From contig NZ_HG322950.1 in assembly GCF_000689415.1 (NCBI RefSeq), positions 4,781,501 to 4,845,500 on the forward strand: DNA of 64,000 bases, in the 5' to 3' direction. Shown piece after piece: positions 17,284 to 28,148 of this stretch. How positions within the stretch are numbered: position 1 is the stretch's first letter; every line of letters starts with the position of its first letter. Source of the stretch: Pseudomonas knackmussii B13. GTDB lineage: Bacteria; Pseudomonadota; Gammaproteobacteria; Pseudomonadales; Pseudomonadaceae. The notes under the pieces were generated by a model. It was not told the origin of the DNA and ran no database searches. It was given only the letters and a program-made list of their open reading frames with translations. A program made the position numbers and the translations under genes.

Positions 17284-18549
17284 TTAGCCCGGCACACGGC
17301 GGATTTTCGCGCCGAGCAGTTGCAGTTTCTCTTCGATGCACTCGTAACCACGGTCGATGTGGTAGATGCGGTCGATGAGGGTGTCGCCTTCGGCCACCAG
17401 GCCGGCGATCACCAGGCTGGCGGATGCACGCAGGTCAGTCGCCATGACCGGAGCGCCACGCAGATGCGGAACGCCGGTGACGATGGCAGTGTTGCCCTCG
17501 ACGAGGATCTGCGAGCCCATGCGGTTCATTTCATAGACGTGCATGAAGCGGTTCTCGAACACGGTCTCGATAACCGCGCCGGTGCCTTCGGCGACCGCGT
17601 TCAGGGAGATGAACTGAGCCTGCATGTCGGTGGGGAATGCCGGGTACGGCGCGGTGCGGATGTTCACCGCCTTCGGCCGGTTGCCCTTCATGTCCAGCTC
17701 GATCCAGTCGTTGCCGGTGTTGATGTGGGCACCAGCCTCTTCGAGCTTCAGCAGCACTGCTTCAAGGATGGTCGGATCGGTGTCCTTGAGCTTGACGCGA
17801 CCACCGGTGGCGGCAGCGGCGACCAGGTAGGTACCGGTCTCGATGCGGTCGGGCATGACGCTGTACTTGGCGCCGCCCAGGCGCTTCACGCCATCGATGG
17901 TGATGGTGTCGGTGCCGGCGCCCTGGATCTGCGCGCCCATGGCGATCAGGCAGTTGGCCAGGTCGACCACTTCCGGTTCGCGAGCGGCGTTTTCCAGCAC
18001 GGTACGGCCGTTGGCCAGGGCGGCGGCCATCATGATGTTCTCGGTACCGGTCACGGAGACGGTATCGAAGAAGAAGTGCGCGCCACGCAGGCCGCCGGCC
18101 GGAGCCTTGGCCTTGATGTAGCCGCCTTCGACGGTGATCTGCGCGCCCATGGCCTCGAGACCGCGGATGTGCAGGTCGACCGGACGCGAACCGATGGCGC
18201 AGCCGCCGGGCAGGGCGACTTCCGCCTCACCGAAGCGCGCGACCATCGGGCCGAGCACCAGGATCGAGGCGCGCATGGTTTTCACCAGCTCGTAGGGGGC
18301 GACCAGGGTCTTGATGCTGTTGGCGTCGACTTCGACGTTGAGCTTCTCGTTGATCACCGGCTGCACACCCATGCGACCGAACAGCTCGATCATGGTGGTG
18401 ATGTCGTGCAGGTGCGGCAGGTTGCACACGGTGACCGGAGTGTCGGCCAGCAGGGTGGCGGCAAGAATCGGCAGAGCGGAGTTCTTGGCACCGGAGATGC
18501 GAATCTCGCCATCGAGGCGGGAGCCGCCGGTAATGATCAGTTTGTCCAT
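17284..18549 (-). CDS. murA: UDP-N-acetylglucosamine 1-carboxyvinyltransferase
   Basis: MurA adds phosphoenolpyruvate to UDP-GlcNAc, the first committed step of peptidoglycan synthesis. The fosfomycin-reactive active-site Cys is in LPGGCAIGSRPVDLH. The N-terminal GGSRLDGEIRISGAKNSALP and the C-terminal inverted alpha/beta repeats are typical. At 421 residues it is full length. It lies between ibaG and hisG on one transcript, an order conserved in many gammaproteobacteria. Confidence 0.97.
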   Translation of the reverse strand: MDKLIITGGSRLDGEIRISGAKNSALPILAATLLADTPVTVCNLPHLHDITTMIELFGRMGVQPVINEKLNVEVDANSIKTLVAPYELVKTMRASILVLGPMVARFGEAEVALPGGCAIGSRPVDLHIRGLEAMGAQITVEGGYIKAKAPAGGLRGAHFFFDTVSVTGTENIMMAAALANGRTVLENAAREPEVVDLANCLIAMGAQIQGAGTDTITIDGVKRLGGAKYSVMPDRIETGTYLVAAAATGGRVKLKDTDPTILEAVLLKLEEAGAHINTGNDWIELDMKGNRPKAVNIRTAPYPAFPTDMQAQFISLNAVAEGTGAVIETVFENRFMHVYEMNRMGSQILVEGNTAIVTGVPHLRGAPVMATDLRASASLVIAGLVAEGDTLIDRIYHIDRGYECIEEKLQLLGAKIRRVPG

Positions 18550-18570
18550 AGCAGGTATTTCCCCGGCGAC

Positions 18571-18810
18571 TCAGGAGCGCTCGGCCCAGGCGGCGCGGCT
18601 GAAGAATTTCATGGTTACGGCGTGGATGGCGCCACTGGCGATCCAGTCGTTCAAGTGGGCATAGATCTGCTGCTGACGCTTGACCGGGCCAAGGCCGGCC
18701 AGCTCATCGCTGATCAGGTTCAACTGGAAGTTGCAGCCTTCGCCTTCCACTTCGACTTGGGTTCCCGGGAGTTTTTCTTCCAGGAGGTTCTTGACTTCAA
18801 TCGCCTGCAT
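18571..18810 (-). CDS. ibaG: BolA-family protein IbaG
   Basis: This small 79-residue BolA-like protein (E. coli IbaG/YrbA) partners with monothiol glutaredoxins in iron-sulfur and acid-stress biology. I start at the ATG at 18810 (MQAIEVKNLLEEKLPGTQVE). The longer frame runs back through the mlaB terminator and is unlikely. The conserved C-terminal region LGPVKRQQQIYAHLNDW includes the BolA helix, and the VTMKFFS end is typical. It is the first gene of the murA-his operon. Confidence 0.92.
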   Translation of the reverse strand: MQAIEVKNLLEEKLPGTQVEVEGEGCNFQLNLISDELAGLGPVKRQQQIYAHLNDWIASGAIHAVTMKFFSRAAWAERS

Positions 18811-18856
18811 GCTCGACCTCGATCGGCGCTCAACGCGCGCGGGTCGGCAATGATAC

Positions 18857-18911
18857 AAAAAAGCCCCCCGCCTGCGAACCCCGCCAATGGCGCTCGCGGA
18901 CGGAGGGCTTT
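18857..18911 (-). terminator. Likely terminator of the mla operon
   Basis: On the minus strand AAAGCCC (18911-18905) pairs with GGGCTTT (18866-18860), followed by a run of six T. The arms are about 38 bp apart, and internal GC-rich pairing is possible in the loop. It lies between mlaB and ibaG. Confidence 0.6.
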
Positions 18912-18926
18912 CGCCCACCCGGGCGG

Positions 18927-19238
18927 TCAGTCCTTGAGCGGCAGGATTTCCTGCAGATCGCTGACCTTGGCGATGTCACGCATGTCCTTGGGCAGGCCAC
19001 GGATTTCCAGCGGCTTCTTCGCCTGGTCAGCGTCGCGCAGGAAGGACAGCAGCAAGGACAGGCCGACGCTGCTGGACTTCTCCACTGCCGAGCAGTCGAG
19101 CACCAGGCGCGGAGCCTGGGTCGCCGCGATCAGACTGCGACCCTCGGCGCGCAGTTGCGGACCGCTGCGGTAGTCGAGGACGCCGCTCAGATGCAGCACG
19201 CCGGCCTCGACTTCACTGATGCCGGCCTGGCTGGTCAT
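18927..19238 (-). CDS. mlaB: Mla system STAS-domain protein
   Basis: The 103-residue STAS-domain protein fits cytoplasmic MlaB, which binds and stabilises the MlaF ATPase of the MlaFEDB lipid transporter. The STAS core is LHLSGVLDYRSGPQLRAEG, then LVLDCSAVEKSSSVGLSLLL around the conserved Ser. Its start overlaps the mlaC stop by four bases (ATGA), implying translational coupling. It is the last gene of the five-gene mlaFEDCB operon. Confidence 0.92.
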   Translation of the reverse strand: MTSQAGISEVEAGVLHLSGVLDYRSGPQLRAEGRSLIAATQAPRLVLDCSAVEKSSSVGLSLLLSFLRDADQAKKPLEIRGLPKDMRDIAKVSDLQEILPLKD

Positions 19239-19888
19239 TGATCACCACCGTCTTGCGACTGGCCCTTGGCGGTGTTCTTGGCATTGGCCACTACCTGGTC
19301 CCAACCGGCGATGGTCTTCTCCAGGTCGTTGCCGTTCTTCTGCATGGAATCTGCGAACTGGTCACGGAACAGCTTGCCGATGTTGATGCCGTTGATGATC
19401 ACGTTACGCAGGCGCCAGGTGCCGTTCTGGCTGATCATCGTGTACTGCACCGGATAGACGGTGCCCTTGCTGTCGCGGATTTCCATGTTCACCGGAGCAC
19501 GCTCCGGATCCTGCTTGCCGGTGGCCGGCAGCACGCGGATGTCCTGGTTGTCGTATTCCAGCAGGGCGTTGCCGTAGAACTGCATGAGGCTGTTCTTGAA
19601 CACGGTCTCGAAGCGCTTGACCTGTTCCGGCGTGGCCTGGCGGGAATACTTGACGGTCATCACGCCCTTGGCGATGCCCTCGGAGTCCACCACCGGACCG
19701 AGGATACGATCCAGCGCGGCGTAGAGCTGCTTGGGATCGGCACGGTAGGCCGGCTTGTTGGCCTTGAGGTCGGACAGCAGGCTGTCGACGGTCTGCTGCA
19801 CCACTTGCTGCGCACTCGGCGCGGCATTGGCGAACAGGGGCAGCGTGGCGAGCAGAACCAGCAGGCCACGACGCAGGAGAGTCAGCAT
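19235..19888 (-). CDS. mlaC: Periplasmic phospholipid-binding protein MlaC
   Basis: MlaC shuttles phospholipids between the outer-membrane MlaA complex and the inner-membrane MlaFEDB complex. A Sec signal peptide (LLRRGLLVLLATLPLFANA) is followed by the Tol-Tol_Ttg2 domain, with QQVVQQTVDSLLSDLKANK and WRLRNVIINGINIGKLFRDQ as landmarks. I place the start at the ATG at 19888, because GAGGA lies eight bases upstream. The earlier ATGs at 19903 and 19897 lack a usable site. Gene order D-C-B is standard. Confidence 0.93.
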   Translation of the reverse strand: MLTLLRRGLLVLLATLPLFANAAPSAQQVVQQTVDSLLSDLKANKPAYRADPKQLYAALDRILGPVVDSEGIAKGVMTVKYSRQATPEQVKRFETVFKNSLMQFYGNALLEYDNQDIRVLPATGKQDPERAPVNMEIRDSKGTVYPVQYTMISQNGTWRLRNVIINGINIGKLFRDQFADSMQKNGNDLEKTIAGWDQVVANAKNTAKGQSQDGGDQ

Positions 19889-19906
19889 GGCATTCATCCT
19901 CATCGA

Positions 19907-20380
19907 TTACTTCTTGGTGTCGTCTTTATTGACCGAGTTCAGCAGGAACTTGCCGATCAGATCCTCCAGCACCAGCGCGGACTGGGTGTCGTGGATCACA
20001 CCGCCGTCCTTGAGCATCTGATCGTCGCCGCCGACGCTGATACCGATGTATTTCTCGCCGAGCAGACCAGCAGTCAGGATAGACGCGGTGGAATCATCGG
20101 GAAGGTTGTTGACGTCCCGGTTGATCTCCATGGTCACGCGGCCGCGGTAGCTGTCGTGATCCAGGTCCACTGCCACCACCTTGCCGATGGTCACGCCAGC
20201 CATGGTCACCTTGCCGCGCACGGTGACGCCGGCCACGTTGTCGAAGTAGGCATACAGCCGGTAGGTATCGTTGGAATGCCCGACGGTCAGTCCGCTGACA
20301 CGCAGGGCCAGCAGCAGCAGGGCCAGCAGGCCGCCGAGAAGGAACAGGCCTACACCGATTTCCAGGGTGCGGGTTTGCAT
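19907..20380 (-). CDS. mlaD: Mla system MCE-domain protein
   Basis: The 157-residue inner-membrane MCE-domain protein forms the hexameric periplasmic ring of the MlaFEDB lipid transporter. There is one N-terminal transmembrane helix (EIGVGLFLLGGLLALLLLAL). The MCE domain contains VTVRGKVTMAGVTIGKV and TAGLLGEKYIGISVGGD. The ATG at 20380 overlaps the mlaE stop by one base (TGATG). The longer frame upstream lies inside mlaE and is rejected. Confidence 0.94.
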   Translation of the reverse strand: MQTRTLEIGVGLFLLGGLLALLLLALRVSGLTVGHSNDTYRLYAYFDNVAGVTVRGKVTMAGVTIGKVVAVDLDHDSYRGRVTMEINRDVNNLPDDSTASILTAGLLGEKYIGISVGGDDQMLKDGGVIHDTQSALVLEDLIGKFLLNSVNKDDTKK

Positions 20381-21177
20381 CAGAAGTCTCCAAACATCAA
20401 AGCGGTCAGAATGAAGTCCAGCCCCAGTACGGCAAGGGAGCCATAGACCACGGTACGAGTCGTTGCGCGGCTGATACCTTCGGAAGTCGGGTCGCAATCG
20501 TAGCCCTGGAACACCGCGATCCAGGTCACCACGAAGGCGAACACCAGGCTCTTGATGACGCCATTGAGCACATCCTCGCCGAAATGCACGCTGTTCTGCA
20601 TGTTCGCCCAGAACGAACCTTCATAAACGCCCAGCCAGTCCACCGCCACCGCGGCGCCACCCCAGATGCCAACGACACTGAAGATCGCAGCGAGCAGCGG
20701 CATGGAGATGAAACCCGCCCACAGGCGCGGCGCGATCACGTAGCGCAGCGGGTCGACACCGATCATCTCGAGGCTGGAGAGCTGCTCGGTCGACTTCATG
20801 TTGCCGATCTCCGCAGCCAGCGCCGAGCCGGCGCGTCCGGCGAACAGCAGGCCGGTTACCACCGGGCCCAGTTCGCGCAGCAGCGTCAGGGCAACCATCT
20901 GCCCTACTGCCTGCTCCGAGCCGTAGTCCTTGAGGATGTTGTAGCCCTGCAGGGCTAGCACCATGCCAATGAAGATGCCGGACACCACGATGATCGCCAG
21001 CGACAGCACGCCCACCGCATAGAGCTGCTTGACCAGCAGCGTGCCCATGCCTCCGGGAACCCGCCGACCGATCAGCGCGTGGCCCAGGAACAGCGTGGAG
21101 CGCCCAAGTGCTTCAAGCACATCGAGGCCGGACCGCCCGAGCAGGCGAATCCGCTCGAGCAGTGAAGTCTTGCGCAT
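20380..21177 (-). CDS. mlaE: Mla lipid transporter permease
   Basis: The 265-residue multi-spanning inner-membrane permease belongs to the MlaE/YrbE family. The conserved coupling-loop segment FAGRAGSALAAEIGNMKSTE (about 115-134) and GVDPLRYVIAPRLWAGFISM are clear. It forms the channel core with MlaF and MlaD for phospholipid movement that maintains outer-membrane asymmetry. Its start overlaps the mlaF stop by one base. Confidence 0.95.
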   Translation of the reverse strand: MRKTSLLERIRLLGRSGLDVLEALGRSTLFLGHALIGRRVPGGMGTLLVKQLYAVGVLSLAIIVVSGIFIGMVLALQGYNILKDYGSEQAVGQMVALTLLRELGPVVTGLLFAGRAGSALAAEIGNMKSTEQLSSLEMIGVDPLRYVIAPRLWAGFISMPLLAAIFSVVGIWGGAAVAVDWLGVYEGSFWANMQNSVHFGEDVLNGVIKSLVFAFVVTWIAVFQGYDCDPTSEGISRATTRTVVYGSLAVLGLDFILTALMFGDF

Positions 21178-21986
21178 CAGCGTTCTCCCAGCAGATCGGC
21201 GCGATAGTCGCGCGCGGGGTAATGGAACGGCACCGGGCCGTCCGGAATCCCCTTCATGAATTGGCGCACGCGCGGGTCATCGAGATCGCGCAGGTCGGCA
21301 GGCGTACCGTGGCCGAGCACCTTGCCGTCGCCGACGATATAGATGTAGTCGGCGATACTCGCTGTCTCTGCCAGATCGTGGGAGACCACGATGCTGGTGA
21401 TGCCCAGGGCATCATTGAGCAGGCGAATCAGGCGCACCAGAACGCCCATGGCGATAGGGTCCTGGCCCACGAACGGCTCGTCGTACATGAGGATCTGCGG
21501 GTCCAGGGCGATTGCCCGGGCCAGCGCAACGCGGCGTTTCATGCCGCCGGACAGCTCGTCCGGCATCAGGTCGATTGCACCACGCAGGCCCACCGCCTGC
21601 AGCTTCATCAGGACGATGTCGCGGATCATCTCGTCCGGCAGCTCGGTATGCACCCGCAGCGGGAAGGCGACGTTCTCGAAGACGTCCAGATCGGTGAAGA
21701 GCGCGCCGCTCTGGAACAGCACGCCGAACTGTTTGCGCATGTCGAAGAGGTCGGCGCGAGCCAGCGTGGGCAGGTTCTGCCCGTTGACCAGCACGTCACC
21801 CTTGGCGGGACGCAGTTGCGCGGCGATCAGGCGCAGCAGGGTGGTCTTGCCACAGCCCGACGGCCCCATGATGCCGGTGACCTTGCCGCGCGGAATACGG
21901 ATATCCACGTTGTCGAAGATGGCGCGATTGCCGCGCTTGAAGGTCACTCCCTTCAATTCGACAGCGTAATTTTCATCGGTGCTCAT
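21177..21986 (-). CDS. mlaF: Mla lipid transporter ATP-binding protein
   Basis: The 269-residue ABC ATPase powers MlaFEDB. Walker A is GPSGCGKTTLLRL, the signature is LSGGMKRRVALARA, Walker B is QILMYDEPF and the switch His is in VVSHDLAE. The ATG at 21986 (MSTDENYAVELKGVTFKRG) has AAGGAG upstream. The longer frame of 77 extra residues is not conserved. It is the first gene of mlaFEDCB and divergent from kdsD. Confidence 0.96.
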   Translation of the reverse strand: MSTDENYAVELKGVTFKRGNRAIFDNVDIRIPRGKVTGIMGPSGCGKTTLLRLIAAQLRPAKGDVLVNGQNLPTLARADLFDMRKQFGVLFQSGALFTDLDVFENVAFPLRVHTELPDEMIRDIVLMKLQAVGLRGAIDLMPDELSGGMKRRVALARAIALDPQILMYDEPFVGQDPIAMGVLVRLIRLLNDALGITSIVVSHDLAETASIADYIYIVGDGKVLGHGTPADLRDLDDPRVRQFMKGIPDGPVPFHYPARDYRADLLGER

Positions 21987-22189
21987 AGAACTCCTTGCGT
22001 GACAGCCCTGTCCCTGCAATGCCCCGTCAAGCCGCTGAGGCACGGTGACGCATGACAGGCCGAACGGCGGCGAACTATAGCACTCCGTCGGTCCCGTCCC
22101 AAGCGCTGAAGACCGCGTGTTCAGCAGGAGTTCAGCAATCTGTGCGCAAGATCGAACGCAGCAGGATGATGCCCATCGCGCTTTACCGT

Positions 22190-22195
22190 TATAAT
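22190..22195 (+). promoter_or_regulatory. Possible -10 element upstream of kdsD
   Basis: TATAAT (within CCGTTATAATCTCGCCC) lies 33 bp before the kdsD start. No good -35 is seen at 16-18 bp, so support is limited to the -10 match. Confidence 0.4.
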
Positions 22196-22228
22196 CTCGC
22201 CCTTCCCCTCGCCCCATTCCAATGGAAC

Positions 22229-23203
22229 ATGAGCCAGAATCACGATTTCATCCAGTCGGCACAGCGCACCATCAGCCTCGAGCGCGACTCGGTCGATGCC
22301 CTCCTGCCTCGAATCGGAGCGGATTTCACCCTGGCCTGTGAGCTCCTGCTGAACTGCAAGGGCCGTGTGGTGGTGGTCGGCATGGGCAAGTCGGGCCACA
22401 TCGGCCGCAAGATCGCCGCGACCCTGGCCAGTACAGGCACCCCTTCATTCTTCGTACACCCGGCCGAAGCCAGCCATGGCGACATGGGCATGATCACCAA
22501 GGACGACCTGGTCCTGGCGCTGTCCAACTCCGGCTCGACCGCCGAGATCGTCACCCTGCTGCCGCTGATCAAGCGCCTGGGCATCACCCTGGTGAGCATG
22601 ACCGGCAACCCGGAATCGCCGCTGGCCAAGGCCGCCGCGGTCAACCTGGACGCCAGCGTCGAGCACGAAGCCTGCTCGCTGAACCTCGCGCCGACCTCCT
22701 CCACCACCGTTTCCCTGGTACTCGGCGACGCCCTGGCTATCGCCCTGCTGGAAGCCCGCGGTTTCACCGCCGAGGACTTCGCATTCTCCCACCCGGGCGG
22801 CGCCCTGGGCCGGCGACTGCTGCTTAAAGTGGAAAACGTCATGCACGTGGGCGAGGAACTGCCGCAGGTTTCCCCTGGCACCTCGCTCAGCGGCGCTCTG
22901 CTCGAGATGACCCGCAAGGGCCTTGGCATGACCATCATCCTCGGCGACGACGGCCGACTCGCTGGCGTATTCACCGACGGCGACCTGCGCCGCACCCTCG
23001 ACAAGGGGCTGGACGTACGCCAGGTGACCATCGACCAGGTCATGACCGTTCACGGCAAGACCGTGCGCCCGGACATGCTGGCCGCCGAAGCCCTGAAAAT
23101 CATGGACGACCACAAGATCAACGTTCTCGTCGTAGTCGACGGAAATGATCGCCCGGTGGGCGTACTGCACGTACACGACCTGACCCGCGCCGGAGTCATC
23201 TGA
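22229..23203 (+). CDS. kdsD: D-arabinose 5-phosphate isomerase
   Basis: This enzyme interconverts ribulose 5-phosphate and arabinose 5-phosphate, the entry to KDO synthesis for the LPS core. There is an N-terminal SIS sugar-isomerase domain (VVVGMGKSGHIGRKIAATLA, LALSNSGSTAEIVTLLP) and two C-terminal CBS domains (from about residue 205). The ATG at 22229 (MSQNHDFIQSAQRTISLERD, 324 residues) matches the P. aeruginosa N-terminus. It opens the long plus-strand kdsD-kdsC-lptC-lptA-lptB run. Confidence 0.96.
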   Translation: MSQNHDFIQSAQRTISLERDSVDALLPRIGADFTLACELLLNCKGRVVVVGMGKSGHIGRKIAATLASTGTPSFFVHPAEASHGDMGMITKDDLVLALSNSGSTAEIVTLLPLIKRLGITLVSMTGNPESPLAKAAAVNLDASVEHEACSLNLAPTSSTTVSLVLGDALAIALLEARGFTAEDFAFSHPGGALGRRLLLKVENVMHVGEELPQVSPGTSLSGALLEMTRKGLGMTIILGDDGRLAGVFTDGDLRRTLDKGLDVRQVTIDQVMTVHGKTVRPDMLAAEALKIMDDHKINVLVVVDGNDRPVGVLHVHDLTRAGVI

Positions 23204-23728
23204 ATGACCGCAGATCTGCTGCAACGCGCCAGCGGCGTGCGCCTGGCGGTGTTCGACGTCGACGGCGTGCTCACCGACGGCAAGCTCTACTTCCTCCCCG
23301 ACGGCGGCGAGTTCAAGACCTTCAACACCCTTGACGGCCACGGCATCAAGATGCTGATCGCCTCCGGTGTGCGCACCGCGATCATCAGTGGCCGCAAGAG
23401 CGCCGTTGTCGAGCGCCGCGCGCAGAACCTGGGCATCCAGCACCTGTTCCAGGGCCGCGAGGACAAGCTGGTAGTGCTCGACCAACTGCTAGCCGAACTC
23501 GGGCTAGGCTATGAACAGGTCGCCTACCTGGGCGACGACCTGCCAGACCTGCCGGTGATCCGCCGGGTCGGCCTGGGCATGGCCGTAGCCAACGCCGACG
23601 CCTTCGTTCGCCAGCACGCCCACGGCGTGACCCAGGCGCGCGGCGGCGAAGGTGCAGCCCGGGAATTCTGCGAACTGATCCTGCGCGCCCAGGGCAACCT
23701 GGAAGCGGCGCAAAGCGCTTATCTGTAG
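23204..23728 (+). CDS. kdsC: KDO 8-phosphate phosphatase
   Basis: The 174-residue HAD-superfamily phosphatase hydrolyses KDO-8-P to free KDO. HAD motif I is VFDVDGVLTDG, motif II ISGRK and motif III/IV YLGDDLPDLP. It lacks a cap domain, as expected for the tetrameric C0 KdsC type. Its ATG follows the kdsD stop with no gap, so the two are co-translated. It feeds the LPS pathway together with the adjoining lpt genes. Confidence 0.96.
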   Translation: MTADLLQRASGVRLAVFDVDGVLTDGKLYFLPDGGEFKTFNTLDGHGIKMLIASGVRTAIISGRKSAVVERRAQNLGIQHLFQGREDKLVVLDQLLAELGLGYEQVAYLGDDLPDLPVIRRVGLGMAVANADAFVRQHAHGVTQARGGEGAAREFCELILRAQGNLEAAQSAYL

Positions 23729-23736
23729 AGCCGAAC

Positions 23737-24309
23737 ATGCCGAAGACTTTTCGCCAGAAGCTGCTCCTTGCCCTGATCGCGGTCCTGCTGATCGCCATGG
23801 GCTATTACTGGAACGTGCGCCTGGACCTGTTCACCGAACGCAAGATCCCGCCCAGCAATGACGCGATCGATTTCTACGCAGCGAACGCCCACAGTGTTCA
23901 GTACCGCATCGACGGCACGCTCGCCTACGAGATGACCGCCGACCGCCTGGAACACATGAAGGCTACCGACGTCACCAACGTCACCACGCCCGACCTGTAC
24001 TTCTTCCGCGAAGGCCAACCGCAGCCCTGGCACGTGCAGAGCGTGCGCGCCGAGGTCGGTCCGGAAGGCAAGCAGGTCGAGTTGATCGACGATGTCCGCG
24101 TCAAGCGCACTGACGCCGAGAACCGCACGCTGCTGCTAACCACTACGCGTATGACGGTGTTCCCGGACCAGAATTATGCGCAAACCGAACAGCCCGTTAA
24201 GATCACCGAGCCCAACGGCGTGACGACGGCGATAGGAATGAAAGCGTATCTGAAAGACAGCCGGATGCTCCTGCTGTCCAACGTAAGAGGTCAGCATGAG
24301 GTTCGTTAA
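23737..24309 (+). CDS. lptC: LPS export protein LptC
   Basis: The 190-residue bitopic inner-membrane protein links the LptBFG extractor to the periplasmic LptA bridge. The N-terminal helix is LLLALIAVLLIAMGYYWNV, followed by the periplasmic beta-jellyroll domain with the LptC-type stretches VQYRIDGTLAYEMTADRLEH and VWPDQNY-like VFPDQNYAQTEQPVKITEP. The 3' end overlaps lptA by 14 bases, implying coupled translation. Confidence 0.94.
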   Translation: MPKTFRQKLLLALIAVLLIAMGYYWNVRLDLFTERKIPPSNDAIDFYAANAHSVQYRIDGTLAYEMTADRLEHMKATDVTNVTTPDLYFFREGQPQPWHVQSVRAEVGPEGKQVELIDDVRVKRTDAENRTLLLTTTRMTVFPDQNYAQTEQPVKITEPNGVTTAIGMKAYLKDSRMLLLSNVRGQHEVR

Positions 24310-24831
24310 TACCCTCCCCCTACTCCTCAGCCTCGCCGCCAGCCTCGGCAGCGCCGCCGCCTGGGCACTCCCGACGGACCGCGAGCAACCGATCCGCGTC
24401 CAGGCCGACAGCGCCGAGCTGGACGACAAGCAAGGCGTCGCGGTCTACAAGGGCGACGTGGTGGTCACCCAGGGCAGCATGAAGCTGACTGGCAACACAG
24501 TGACCCTCAAGCAGAACAAGAACGGCGATATCGAGGTAGTCACCTCGGTCGGCAAGCCTGCGTATTTCGAGCAGAAGCCGGCGCCGGACAAGGAACTCAC
24601 CAAGGCCTACGGCCTGACCATCCAGTACTTCGTAGCGCAGAACCGGGTGATCCTGATCGACCAGGCCAAGGTGATCCAGGAGGGCAACACCTTCGAAGGC
24701 GAGAAGGTCGTCTATGACACCGAACGGCAGATCGTCAATGCCGGCCGCGCCACCGGAACCCCGGTGACCACGCCGCGCCCGCGCATCGACATGGTCATCC
24801 AGCCCAAGAAGAAGCAGGACCAGGCCCAGTA

Positions 24832-24832
<1 letters not shown>
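24296..24832 (+). CDS. lptA: Periplasmic LPS-bridge protein LptA (LptH in P. aeruginosa)
   Basis: The 178-residue exported OstA-like protein polymerises into the beta-jellyroll bridge that carries LPS across the periplasm. The signal peptide is about MRFVNTLPLLLSLAASLGS to AAWA, followed by the family start REQPIRVQADSAELDDKQGV. The stop overlaps the lptB start by one base (TAATG). P. aeruginosa workers call this protein LptH. Usual length and order. Confidence 0.94.
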
Positions 24833-25557
<725 letters not shown>

Positions 25558-25567
25558 GCCCTACGCC

Positions 25568-25588
25568 GCCGGGCCACAAAGGCCCGGC
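25568..25588 (+). other. Hairpin after lptB
   Basis: GCCGGGCC-ACAAA-GGCCCGGC is a perfect 8-bp stem 10 bp after the lptB stop, with no T-run. It may act as a weak terminator or as 3'-end protection of the lpt message. The rest of the 232-bp gap before rpoN has no clear gene. Confidence 0.6.
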
Positions 25589-25789
25589 AGGCACCTCCTC
25601 CCACCTCTCTGCCAAGCCCTCCACCCACGTCTGGAGAAATGTTTCAAGGCTAGGCAAGTAACAAAATTTCAGGCATATAACTTGCTTCCTAGCGGCGCCG
25701 CGACGATTCTGAACGAATCGACCAAGGCAGCGTCCGTAGTCGTGGATAGGCGCACTCCGCGCCGGCGAACAAGGTGCCAAGTTCCAGCC

Positions 25790-27286
<1,497 letters not shown>

Positions 27287-27363
27287 TTGACCCAAGCCAA
27301 AGTGTTCCGGCGGCAGGTTGCATTAACCTGCCACTTATACACGGGCAATAAGGAGAAAGCGGT

Positions 27364-27672
27364 ATGCAAGTCAACATCAGTGGCCATCAACTGGATGTGA
27401 CCGACGCCCTGCGCGACTATGTGGTCGAAAAACTCGGCCGACTGGAGCGCCACTTCGACAAGATCACCAATGTTCAGGTCATCATGGAGGTCGAAAAGCT
27501 GAAACAGCGAATCGAAGCCACGCTGCATATCTCCGGGGGTGAGGTGGTGGCCTGCGCCGAACATGAAGACATGTACGCAGCCATCGACCTTCTGACCGAC
27601 AAACTCGATCGCCAACTGATCAAACACAAGGAAAAGTACCTCGAACGCCAACAGGGCGTTGGAGTCCGCTAA
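27364..27672 (+). CDS. hpf: Ribosome hibernation promoting factor (short HPF/YfiA family)
   Basis: The 102-residue protein is the short form of HPF, which binds the 30S subunit and helps form 100S dimers in stationary phase. It begins MQVNISGHQLDVTDALRDYV, with a conserved DLLTDKLDRQLIKHKEK helix near the C-terminus. A strong ribosome binding site (AAGGAG) precedes the ATG. The rpoN-hpf-ptsN-rapZ-npr order is classic. In P. aeruginosa, HPF (PA4463) supports survival of starvation, from memory. Confidence 0.94.
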   Translation: MQVNISGHQLDVTDALRDYVVEKLGRLERHFDKITNVQVIMEVEKLKQRIEATLHISGGEVVACAEHEDMYAAIDLLTDKLDRQLIKHKEKYLERQQGVGVR

Positions 27673-27681
27673 CCCCCCTCT

Positions 27682-28146
27682 ATGATCCGACTTGAGCAAA
27701 TCCTGACCCCCGGCCGCTCCCTCGTGAGCGTGCCGGGAGGCAGCAAGAAACGCGTCCTCGAACAGATCGCCAACCTGGTCGTTCACGACCTGCCGGGGCT
27801 CGACGCACAAGCCATCTTCGAAAGCCTGGTAGCCCGGGAACGCCTGGGCTCCACCGGCTTCGGCAATGGCATCGCCATTCCGCATTGCCGGCTGACCGGC
27901 TGCAAGGCGCCAATCAGCGCCATCCTTCACCTGGACACCCCTGTCGATTTCGACGCCCTCGACGGCGCCCCTGTCGACCTGGTCTTCGTACTGCTGGTAC
28001 CGGAGGCCGCCACCGAAGAGCACCTGGAGCTGCTGCGGCAGATCGCCTCCATGCTCGACCGATCCGAAGTGCGCGATCGCCTGCGTCACGCCACCGATGG
28101 CGAGGCGCTGTACCGAATCGTCGTGGACGTACAGAACGGCCACTGA
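27682..28146 (+). CDS. ptsN: Nitrogen-PTS EIIA component
   Basis: This 154-residue EIIA-Ntr protein is the last phosphoacceptor of the regulatory nitrogen phosphotransferase system. It influences potassium, carbon and nitrogen metabolism by binding partners rather than transporting sugar. The phosphorylated His lies in GIAIPHCRL, and the mannitol-type EIIA fold continues with VDLVFVLLVPEAATEEHL. It starts nine bases after hpf and is followed by rapZ with two bases between. Confidence 0.95.
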   Translation: MIRLEQILTPGRSLVSVPGGSKKRVLEQIANLVVHDLPGLDAQAIFESLVARERLGSTGFGNGIAIPHCRLTGCKAPISAILHLDTPVDFDALDGAPVDLVFVLLVPEAATEEHLELLRQIASMLDRSEVRDRLRHATDGEALYRIVVDVQNGH

Positions 28147-28148
28147 CC

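Noticed and set aside
16639..19173. Plus-strand 844-codon frame opposite hisG, murA, ibaG and mlaB
   Set aside because: It spans four conserved genes and their intergenic terminator, and its translation has no family features.
24296..24309. lptC/lptA overlap as a possible frameshift or assembly error
   Set aside because: A short overlap here is usual in lpt operons, and both proteins are full length with normal ends.
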